A DNA stretch of 64,000 nt. It comes from Aplectana chamaeleonis. Taxonomy: Eukaryota > Nematoda > Chromadorea > Rhabditida > Cosmocercidae. The translations under genes and the position numbers were made by a program. The notes beneath the pieces are model-generated. The model did no database searches, had not been told where the DNA came from, and was given only the letters and a program-made list of their open reading frames with translations. Each line of letters opens with the position of its first letter. Within the stretch, counting starts at the first letter, position 1. This document shows, one piece after another, positions 45,501 to 57,500 of this stretch. The DNA lies in NCBI GenBank assembly GCA_029168955.1, contig JAPDOI010000296.1, positions 558,001 through 622,000 of the forward strand, given 5' to 3'.

Positions 45501-48500
45501 GTGTGCCTTCCACTACCTATTCCTAGTGGAAACTGAAACACATTTTTCACCGCGAACACTGCCTTTAAAAGAGTATCATGATGAATGTGAGTTAGTTTGC
45601 TTGGCTATTTGTTTTCTATTTCTATTAAATTCAGTTTTTTTTTCTTTTTCTGTTCCTTTCATGCTTTCCTTCATTAATTTTTCGTTTTACTTTATTTCGG
45701 CTGTTTTATTTTTTTTTAGTTTTTTTTTGCATTCCGTTATGAATGCTTTTTTGAAGTTCATCTTAATTTAGAGGTTCTGAAAATCACTTTTTTCCAACTT
45801 GATGACTTGTAGCGTTAGCTGCCCCACCGCACCATTCCAACACCAGTGGTGCAGACTGGTTCACCAACATAGCCTCAATGATTACGGAGATTGAAGACTG
45901 CGATTCAAAATTTAAGTTGAAAACCTAATTTCAACGCAATTCCCAAACTAAGGCAAGTAATGCGAATTACCGGAAGCCGCGACGCACGCGTTCACAGCGT
46001 TTGTCTCTTCAAACCACTACCTTGCATAAAACTCGTTCAGGGATAGAGGCAATTCTATCTGGCAGAGCTCGGTATTTCAGCTCGGATTCTCTTGTTAAAG
46101 CGATGCGATCCACTCTTCAATGGGGCATGTTCCGGCTGAGATTATAATTGAGTGCTTGCAATGTGCGTGCGTGCATGTGTACGGATGGATGGCGGGGTAG
46201 CCCACTGGTCGGCAACCGGAGAGGCGGCAGCATATGCAAACAGAGCGAAACGAAGCGAAGGGGACTTGGGTTGGGTGAGAGCTGGCGAGGCGAGGCCACC
46301 AGCCCCTCATTGAAATTTCCCCTCGAAGCGCCTTCCGGGAAAGCAGGCCACTTCATCGCCTTTTCTCTCCTCGGCTGCTTATTCCTGTGCAGAGAAACTT
46401 TTCTGACGGCCGCGTGAAACGGAATAATAGCAATTTTCATTGGTCCACATGCGTAGTTTATTGAGTGTCGCGGCTTTGCCCCCTTCTTCTAATCGATCCC
46501 AATTTTGTTTGTTTTCCAAACAACATTCGAATTCTTTCTAGAAAGCAGCAGTTTTGATATGCAGGTTTTTCGGGTCTCATTCAGAGAAGATTCTTGCCGT
46601 ATAAATCATAGTGGAAGAAAGAAATCCGAAAACGTTGGCATGTGGATACGTGAAACAGCAGCTCTATGATGTGAAACCCCAATTTTCTCAGTTACTGTTG
46701 CAACGAGAAAACAACCGATTATCGAGAGTGATGGCACTTCTAGGGGAGAACTGATAAGGCGTATCACATGATCACGTAGGAATGCATCGTCTCCCTATTA
46801 GGGCTTGGAAGGAAGATGACCCGTTTCGGGATGAGAGTGCGATTTTCTGGCAACTACGCTGCAATGCGTAGCTACAGGCTATAAAACGGCGAAATTCACT
46901 TGGTTCCTACGCGTGCTGGTGCGGAGCGGAGGTTAGAGACAGTGAGAGAGCGTAGGGCAGACGGAGGCCGAGGCGTCGCGCACGTCGCTCGCGCCTCGAA
47001 TGATGTGAATTACGACGTTTTATAGAGAGTAGATGCCTCCGAGGGCGCGTCCTGTAACGCCGCCCCATTCCATGTAGCGAGAATCAGCGGGCTTTAGCTG
47101 CGATAGCCAAAACCCGCATATTCTTGTGTCGAAGGTACAAATTCTACGCGTATTCTACGTAAAAACGAAGGCTAAATTGAATACATATATCTCGCTGTCG
47201 CTAAACCCGTATATTCTCGCTATTTTTGTAGTGAGAATTTACGGGTTTAACGACAACCTGTGTTTAAATGCATCTCAAACCCGCACTGGCTATGCGAAGC
47301 GCAGGGATGCCGTTTGAACAGTGTTGGCCCAGTCATATCACTGAGTGATTACACGGCACCCTGTGGATGTTCATGGAGGCTGACCTCGTGTCGCTGTCTG
47401 TAAGAATAACCTCGATCGCCTGGATGCTGCAGGCCGTGGGATGAAACGGCGATGTGGTTGATCGCAGCTGGGATCGCATTTCCAGTACGGACCAGGACTG
47501 GGTGGGTTTGATCGGCCGAGTGCTGTAGCGAGAGCGAACGTAGATTATGCGGGCATTGTAGCTAAAATTTCCATAGTTCACGTAAATACTCGCGACGAAA
47601 TTTGACTAGCTGCCTCCGAAACCTTGGACGTCTCCGGTTTTCGTGTGAGGCATCTAGGTACCCGTTTGCAATGTGTACTGTCGTTCTCTGGGCCTAATTC
47701 TGGTCAGCAGTTGTGGACTACGGCTGCTGCATCATGCGACACGTGATAATCGTTCTGGGAGAAAGGTGAATCGTGCCGGGACAAAGTGGTCCCAGTACGA
47801 TTAACACGCGTCGCATGATGCAGCAGCCGTAGTCCGCGATTGCGGACCGGAAATAGGCCCACAGAACGACAGTACTACTGACTGTATTACGGTCTGGAAG
47901 TCACATTTCGAATTTTTTTGTTCAATATCAAACCCTAGCAAGCACTATATTATTCGATAGTCCTCACTTGATTTCTAAATAACTTTTTAGATCCGCAAAG
48001 GGTTGATTTTGGAGGAAGTCATGAAAAAAGACGCTGAAAGCTCAAAAACGCTTCCCCGCTCGCTTTCTGAGCTAATACTACGAGCGGTTGTGTAGCTTTC
48101 ACACAAAATTTCAAATTCTGTGTGTAGTTAGGAGAACTATTACCATGGAATCTTAATGAAAACGTTCCTTCAATATTTGTGCCTCATTGCCCGCAATCCT
48201 CTTCCATTTTCCGGGCACGCGAGTGAATGTCTTGTTATGGAAATCTCTAGCCGCTAATGATGCACACCCATAAGGCAATTACCACCACTGATGACGAGTG
48301 AATTTCTTTGCCGTGTCTGGTTGGGAATCGTCAAAAACAATTTGGAGCTGCTCAATCTCATAATTCAAATTACTCTCCAAGCATCTTGGCAGACTCAAGA
48401 TTGGCGACTTGTTTATAAATATTGCGAATTTCAGAGAGTTCTGTGTTGCGGCATCGCATCCGCGAGGAATCGCCTGCTCCAACAATTAGCCGTGGGTAGC

Positions 48501-51500
48501 TATTCTCAAGAGCAGAACCCATCCTTACGTGTTCATTAGCCGATTTTCAGGTCCACTGACGCCAGTGACATTCACTGCCCATTCCCCTGCCCGTTATGAA
48601 TGTGAAGTGACACCAAGGAGGGCGAAGTCGGTCGGCAGAGTCATTGAGCCGGAAGTGCTAGGTACGTTCGCTCCCCCACCCATGCCATTAGCACTGTTCA
48701 CTAACTCCCTCGTGTTACATAGTTGTGGATTAACGTTTTCTGCTAACCCCGATCCTTGCTTGAGGTGCTTGACTATTTATGTTGTGACACTCCGAGCCAG
48801 CTTCCTTTTCGAGCCTCGCTAATCGCTCCCGATTCAGCGTTCCCGCTTTTTTCACGCGCTATACCACTCACCGCTGCCTTCTAAGGATTTTTTCTCAGCT
48901 TTTTTTTGCTAGTGTAAGCGCCTTGTATGAAAGCTAAATATGAATTAGGTAAGTATTTTAAGACATCAGCAGTATTTCCTCTATCCGTAAGCGATCCAAA
49001 GTCTTTCTGGAGCTTCACGGCTCGATAGAGATATGCAATAGCAATCATTTCTCACTAAATCTCAATTTTAGGCGGGACCGAATCTATGAGAACTCACACC
49101 CGCCGCAAACCTCTGAATGAGTTGCTTAGGAAAAAAATTTCGGATGAATAAATTAATTGGGAGACCTGTCCTTTGTTCGATTTGAATAGAAATTCGGAAA
49201 TTTCTTTCGAAGATTCGAATAAATAATCGGATAGCCAAATAATTCATAAATAGTTTTAACAATTTTATCAGTGGTTGAATATTCCAACGTTGCTACCCGA
49301 AATCGACAGGATACTCGAGAAACTGAGCATTTTATTTTTTTTATGTACCGAACACTCGAAACAACTACATAATTCCATTTCCTGAACGCATCGAATATTC
49401 GAAAAAGTAAATAATTCAAATTTTCTTACTAATCGATTATTCTCAATTTTCCGAATGAACCAAATATTCGAAAATTCAAAATTAGAAATTCCCGAATGAA
49501 TCAATCAAATCGAATATTCGACTATTCGAATAATGGAATGATTCGAAATGATTAGTGGATTCGATACCATGTCTAGTGAAGACCGCATTTAAGGTATTGC
49601 GAGATCAGGTGTTTAAAGTCAAATTCGTGAGGTTTAACCTACAGATGTTAACATGAAATCCGGTTTAGGCCTAATGAAACTTCGATAACGAATCCAAGTT
49701 TACTGGACATAAACCCACCCACGAAAGTTCTGCTTTTTACCTCTCGCGATTCCTTTCGATTTCTTTGTTTTGTGTCTCAGATAGACGAAAGGATTGGTGA
49801 AAGTGCAAATGAACTCCCCATTCACTTGTTTGCCATCCTTCAGCCCGTTTTGTGGTTCAGACGGTGGTCATCGTACTTCGCCTAATCTCTACGCACTGGA
49901 GAAGTCTCGCACAATGCACTTCCACTTGCCATCGTACAAATTCGCCCACGAAGATCCACGTCCCATCGTACCCGGAACTAATCCGGGTCCATCCAGATGT
50001 GGGCTGCGATGCCTCCGATGCGGACTTCCCAGGAGGGATCCGTCCTGGACTGAGATTGAAACCATTGTCGATTCCATCAATCCGAAACACTCCGATCGCT
50101 CAGCTCGTACACAACGTCAGATTCAGTCAAAAGTCGGTGAGTTTGCAAAGCTTATTCCAGACCTGAGGTCCCAAAGCAAAATCTTGCCGATTTTTCTGTT
50201 GAGTGTGCCCACCACATGGGTCTACTAGTTCTGAACACAGAGTGCCTACGCCCTTCGCTATATTCTTTTGGCTGACGTGCGTGCATTTTGCCATTTTGAC
50301 GAGAGCACATTGCTTTGGGAGAAAGTGAATTGGCTGTCTATCTGACCCTTCGCACAACGCTTGCACGAAGTCTAGTATATAGTATCGGGCAAAAGTATCA
50401 GAGCACCCCGCTCTTTGAGAATCGAATATTTTTCTGCATCTTTGAAAAAATATACCAAACTGTGCGAAATTTGAGCGTTTAGAGTCGTTCTCCTAATCCC
50501 TTGGAAGTCCTTCAGCTGATGTCTACGAAAACCTTTCGCTATCAATAATGCTTGCTTTTGCAAACTCTCCGATTTCATCACACCCATAGTCGAAGATTAT
50601 GTTTTCACTACGGGAAAAGGGTTCTATTCCTGGTATTGCTCATAAACACTAATCATTTTGCAACCGTTTCACAGCTGTTTGCAGCCCTCCGGTGTATCAC
50701 CGAAAATCTAAACGACACGACTCGTGAACTTTCGCACTTCCTTCAACGTCTGGATCAAGTCTGGAACCGATCAACCAGCACTCCGCAGCTCTCTGTTTGT
50801 GGTTCGACTAACAAATTTGTACTAACAACCCTTTAAATCACTCCATTTCAACATGTGTTCCAAACTCTAACGTTATAAAAGCACTTCTCTATTAGATTGC
50901 TCAGGTGAGGGTGGTTCGTCATCCACAGCCAACGACATTGCCGAGTTGAAGCGCATCTCTAAGGAAGAGCTGCTTTACCGGCAGAAGGCTGAACGTCTTG
51001 CCGAGGAACTGCAGGAGCAACGAAGTCGACGCCACGGTTACATGTGAGTGAATGATTGTCCTTTGCTTAGACACAGAAATCACTAAATTCTGTTTCTTTT
51101 TGGAGTTGTACCCTGCCAAAAGATAAATTGAAGCAGCTGGAGTCCATGCAGCGAGCACTCCTTATAAACAAGTATAGACGATAACGAGAGACCTACTGTA
51201 CGGCTTTTGGTTTTTCTTATACTCATACCAAAGGCATTCTCCTCCTTTCGCTGTCAGTTCGACCCTCAAACACCTCTGGTATCAAAGTTTAACCATTACA
51301 CGAGGCGCATAAACCTCTGCATTATTAGCCGCTTATACTTCCGCCGCCGAGCGCCGCACGACGAATTTCTGTAATATTGATCCAGCGGCGCGGCACGATC
51401 GATATTATAAGATTTCGCTAGGCAGCAGGTGTATAAACGACCCCTCACGGACTCCACCAGTAGCAAGCGGTCGTTCTGAAGCAGTGCATTGAAAGCTATT

Positions 51501-54500
51501 TATCTCAAGCTATGCTCCGCCTGCGCATTCCTTCTACAACGTAAAAGCCGTGCTCGCTGGCGAGTTTTCCATGGAATATAGGAGCTCGGGGGCCTACTGA
51601 GACAATTGCTGCAGGAAATGCAGCGAAAAATTACTTGCTTTCTCACTACTAAGAGGCAAAAGCTTAGGGTTTTTCAAGAACACCGCCTTTTTTTCATCGC
51701 GTACACTGCTTCTAGCAACACTTGTGAATCGAACGTAATAAGCACTGTAACTCAAAGACAGCTGACACGCTCAAAAGTGATACAGATTTCGTGTCATAAA
51801 TCGAAAGTCTGGAACGGGTTGTATGGGGAAATAACGAAAAAACCCAACGAAAACTGAATGCAAATAGAGCCACAACGGTTGTTTTTGTTTCAAACGATCA
51901 ATCCGGACTAGTTTGGGGGGGAGGGCGGAGTTATCGAAACTCATGCGCAGGGTTGTCGGAATTTTTCGGCTTGCATTGCTCTACTTTTGACCCATTTCCG
52001 ACGCTTCCAACGGCGCGAGCCTTCTACTGCTTTCCATATCACCCCAATAACGCAGTTATCTCAGCAACTTCTTCGAGCGTGTTTGCTGCCTTCAATTGCT
52101 CATATTAACATTAACACCTTGCCTGAGTAGCAATTTCATGTCTCTAAAAATTTTTCACGAAGCGTTTGAGACATTAAGCATCAATTATTGTCTGCACCAA
52201 CATTCAGCTGATAAGAACTCGAAACCCACTTCCTGCCATTTCGAATCTCTCTGACTGAACAGCACCCGGATTATTCTAAGAATACACAAGGTTCATTGCA
52301 GACCCTCCGCCTCGCCGTCATTATTGAACAATAAAGATCGCTTCGGTGGACTACTGGAGGAGTATGGCCATTCGATCCCTTCATCGCTTCAAGCCCCGGC
52401 AGTCCGCACTGCCACCGCCATCTTCAAGTTTGTCGCCAAGTCTTCAAGGTACTACATACAGATGCAACTGTTTTTTTTTCATGCGCGACATAATTAGCAG
52501 AACACTATTTGTGGTTCCTTCTCCATCTTTTGATGTCTTTAAAATTTTCCAACAGGGATGTCAGTTTTGTTCCCTTGCTAAGAAGTTTTCAAGAATCTTA
52601 TTAATGCGCCTCATAAAATCTAGTCCAGGGAATGAAAAAAAAAACAATTACTGTTCTATAAGTTGCGGCTGAGAACGTGTTAAAAGCGGCAATGCAAATC
52701 CCGCAAGGGCTGTTGGGCAAGTCTTGTTGCTATACACAAAACGGGCATATTTCAGAGGCGAATTCAGTTTGTTCCTTTGCGTGCCTTAGCGGAGCGAGGA
52801 GACAGCGAGAATGTATAGCGGAAAAGCAGGCGCAGCATAAGCGCGCGCACGCGATCAACAGCAGCAAATTTCACGCTTGATAAGATGACGCAGTCGGCAC
52901 AGCACTGATACTTTGCGTTCCTTATTAAGCATTAACGCAGGATCGGAACAGGTGTGTCGTAACATATGCTCACCGAGCTCGCGCCGACGCACAATAGGGA
53001 ACGCAAAGTATCAGTGCAATCCGTGCAGACTGTAAGCGCAGTGGCGTTCCATCGTGAGTGCCGCATTAACAATAAGTGTGCAGAACTGCTGCTAGGTACC
53101 CCCCATTTTGTGTATTCCATCGACAAACCATGCTTCAAGTACTGAACTTGAACGAAAAGGGCGACCATGTTTTGATCGATCATTTGGCCCTGTCATACTT
53201 ACGCGTTTCCGCAGAACATATACAGCTCTATGATTCTGTATTCACACTAATTGTAGATTAAATCTCAGGGAGCTGTCATTGAATCGCGGAGATATCGTGC
53301 GTTTACATCGAGAAGTGGATTCGAACTGGCTCGAGGGTGAACGAAACGGTCAGTGCGGTATGTTCCCTCGGAGTTACGTTCAGGTGAGAGCGTCATCTTC
53401 TCAGTTCAAGATTCAATTAACATTCCGATTTTCTGCAGTTGGATGACGAGTTCGACCGATCTCGATGCAAGGCAAGAGCTATTTATCCGTTCACGGCTCG
53501 TCGAAACACTGAACTAGCACTGAAAATGGTTGGTTTTGCATGGTTCCGAGAAAATATTTGAAATCCCAGTCTTTTCACTCCTTTCTACGATAACTTCGAA
53601 CCCGGCTATTCTAAAAACCCGCCCTTGGACTTGGGCAAATGTCTTTTTTTTTCTGTAAAACACCAAAATTTTGTCTATTTTTAAGGCAGTGGTCACGATG
53701 AAAAACGTTACCGAAAAAACTACAAAAATCAGCTTGGATCGAAAACAGCTGAAAAACTATGAAGGTATCGCGCGGTGAAATCAGAGTTTCTAGGACCCAA
53801 AGATTCCAGTTCGTGCACACGTGCACAGCGCCGCTTAAAAAGATCGCAGTCTCGTGCCGAGCAGTCAAGAATCATCGACATTCAGAGGAAGAAATAAATG
53901 CAAATTTACCTCATAAACAGTTGAACAATGAAAGCAAGCACTTCAGTAAACGTTTTTGACTGGATGAAAACATAAATATTCGAGCAGCTCAGTCCGAAGG
54001 TCAATGTTCATTGATTGAAATTCAAAGAAAGCCAGCTGATGTTCTTGACATTAGAGATCATGGATGCCGATGATGTGGAGTGGGCTATTCCAACATCAAA
54101 AGACAGGAATGTTCAGGCTTGAAGTTTGGACCGAATAGCGGTTTTCTGCAATTTTTTCTTACAGGTCCTGCTAATTTGAACCCAGAAAAGGGTTTAGATA
54201 GGAAAAGAAGACAAGCATGTTTGATCGCGACCACTGCCTTTACGCCAGTTCAGTTCATTTGTCGTGCCCCCCCCCTCCCTCACAGCCTGAACAACTGTAA
54301 GACCTGGATCATACTTGCAGCGCCCAGCGACAGTGCATATCAGGCATATCGATTTTCAGTTGGTATGCATGGTTAACATTACGTCGCGTCGCTCGTCGCT
54401 GGAAGTATGATCCTGGCCCAATATGTACCACCAGCTCGATCAATCATCCAGACCTTTGAAGTCCCCGCAGGACATCCTCGATGAATTGTGGATTCATCCA

Positions 54501-57500
54501 TGGTCCCTAAATCTCATTGTACAAAAGCATGATCCTGTTCAGAAATGGAATTATTGATTTATTGATTTCTTTAGGGCGAGTTGGTGACGTTGCGGAGAGA
54601 AATCGATGAGAACTGGCTTGAGGGCACGAATCGACTAGGCGAGATCGGAATTTTTCCGAGAAGCTACATCAGTCTACTCGAAAACAAAACGAATTCTGTG
54701 AACGAGGTGAGCAAAAATCCAGTCTTTTTATTTGTGATCTGAATATGTTTTATTGAATCAGGTGCCAGATTATTCACCGGATCGCCCAAAAACGCCAAAA
54801 ATTTACGACAAAGACGCGCACTTCGAGCCGTATAGCATGTGAGTCAACCAAAAATAAATAAATCGTACAACTTACCTGGGCGCTAAAATGCAGCACTATC
54901 ACCTTCGAAGGACTTAAAGGCACTGTTCGCGATAAAAATCGCTAAAATGTTTTTTGCCTATCTTGAAACCGTTCCCATTCTGATTCCAGTGATGTCTCGG
55001 GAATCGTACAAGACCTTCTGGGAATGGAGTTATGGTACCTCAAAAATTGAGCTAGGTAAAATGGTGGACGAGTTTCTCGAGGCTTGTAACTTCCGTCTTT
55101 TGCAGTCAATGTATGCGAGCTGACCTGAGTAAAGCGAGAAGTAGAGAATAAAGGGAAGAACGGGGCTTTTGATCAGATACCATCGCTCAACTCACGATTT
55201 CGAGTGTTCCTTTGTTCACGTCGAGGGGCGGGAAGGGGCGGGACTTGCCCTTAATGGCGGGGTTTTCCCACTTTTCTAAGCCGTTTTGCGGCTCCTTGGT
55301 AGCTTTTCGTCCCGTTTTTTCGACGCTGTTCTGCTGCTGAGAGCCACGAGAAGCGTTTGTCATGGAAAATTCGAGGATGAAATTTATTGCGAACAGTGCC
55401 TTTAACTACGGAGCAGTGGTTAAGGAAGATTTCTTGCATGCCGCGCCGCACAAGATTTCGCCCCGCAGCCGATCTCCGAATGCTATGAACGGGTTGCGGC
55501 AAACTGGAGCGGCTACGCGCTTTTGCGTACTACGTACAGGGCTATGCACCTGACATCTAAATATCGAATTAGCTGATAGAAATATTCAGATTGGCAAAGT
55601 TAGAGCGAGCTTTAGTTTCGCTAAAATTTGAGTCCTGTTTACAGTTTCACATGACAAAGCAATATATTAGTTTTTAACAAGGAACAATTGGCGATCATAT
55701 CTGCTTCAAAACTTGAGGAATCTCCCCTGAAAATAGATTTCGTGATTGATGCACACCCTTCAATGTTTTTGCATTAATTTTATGAGTAATTTTGTCTTAT
55801 GTTTTAACAAGACTTGGGACCGAATCGAAAAGTTATTCGAAAAATATTTAACTTTTGGAATATTCGATTCATTCTGGAACCTCAAATTCAATTTATTTTC
55901 GATTCGATTCGTCCATGAATCAGGTTTTTTTTTATTTCCTCGAGTCCACGGTTTACTCTGGGGAATAATTTATTTGGGACGGTAGTAATCCTTGCGAAAC
56001 TACGAGTCTAATTTTGCGAGCTAGCGTTCCAAACTCGCAGAACTCTGCCAGCGCGTAGCTAGATGCCTCACACGGAAACCGGGGATGCCCAGGGTTTCGG
56101 AGGCATCTAGTCTAATTTTGACCCGAGACCATGTAAATTACGGAAAGTTTAGCCTCAGTTGGTGAAATTTTAGCCCACCCAGTCCTGATCCGTGCTCGAA
56201 AGGCTACCACAGCTGCGATCGACAGCATCGCCGTTTCTTCCCCACAGCCTGCCGCATCCCAATGGTCAAAATTATCCTCACCATGGTCTCCCAGAGAGCG
56301 ACACGGGGTCACCCTCCACGGTCAACCACAGACTGTCAAGTAATCACTAGTGAGATGACTGGGCCAACACTGTTCGAACGGCATCCCTGCGTTCCGCGTA
56401 GCCAGCGCGGGTTGGAGATTGCAGTTCAACACAGGCTGTCGCTAAATCCGTAGATTATCGCTACAAAATTATAGCGAGAATATACGGGTTTAGCGACAGA
56501 GGGATCAATGTATTCGATTTAGCCTTCGTTTTTACGTAGAATACGCGTAGAATTTGCACCCTTGTACCGTCGACACAAGAATATGCGGGTTTTAGCTATC
56601 GTAGCTAAAACCCGTAAATTCTCGCTACATGGAATGGGGCGGCGTTACAGGCCGCGCCCTCGGAGGCATCTAGCTACGCGTTGGCAGAGAATGAACTGAT
56701 TGAAACTGGGACCATACACGCATCGTCATGCGAGGTGTTGGGTTTCCTTGCAAAACTTCTTTACTGCAAGAGGAATTGAACCCGCAGTGCTAGATCCGTA
56801 GCGGCGATCACTGGCGTCGCACCAAGAGTGCTTTAACAGCCTGTGATGCTACCATTATAGCTAGCTCACATAGCAAACACAGCATTGTGAATTTGGCCAC
56901 CGTAGAGATTCAGACTATGTAGTAGCTAATGTTACGATAACTACATTGAACGTAAAAACGATAGAGGAATGACGCAATTAAAATTAATCACTCAAGGTGT
57001 ATTTCATGGAGTGGCTGGTCCAGCGGAATGGAAAACTCGTTTCCTGCATAGTCATATGTATAACACATATTTAGGAGATTATTTTGATTGTACTTTTTCC
57101 AAATGAATTCTGTCCACCTACCGGACAACAATACCAGGATCTCAATAACGTGAGACTCCGGCGTATTCATTTTCCTCACCATTCTTCGACGGATTTTATT
57201 ATACTTTCTGATTTTATTGCAAATATTCTTGCTGTCATTTCCTGCCACAATTTTTCACCTTTCGATTCTTGTGTGAAGCCTACCCTAACCATTTTCATTG
57301 CCTTCTACACCCGTAGACGAATGAGATTTTCTGATTTCGTTTGTAACATTGTTCGTTTCTCTGAACGATCGCAGGAGCAGAAATTTTTCCTTTTGTTGGT
57401 TCGATCAAAAAAAGATTGTTTTCGCCTATCTAGGAAATTGTTTGAATGTGCTTTTTCAGCCTTCTTTGAATTTTAGGAAATCGTTTTCTAGAGTTGAAAA

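Larger units (their letters stand above)
43609..48550 (+). other. 4.9-kb intron 5, transposon-filled
   Basis: Holds a chain of three TTAA elements (44205-45568), a possible alternative terminal exon (45813-45928), a TATA-like box (46880), a CTCT-type element (47029-47656) and a fold-back MITE (47675-47875). 45930-46460 and 47880-48550 show nothing recognised apart from GC-rich stretches at 46180-46380 and 46910-47000. Confidence 0.7.

Noticed and set aside
49781..49860. Earlier start for SORBS exon 7 at 49781 or 49844
   Set aside because: Entering at either acceptor conflicts with the phase left by exon 6 or meets an immediate stop; 49861 fits.
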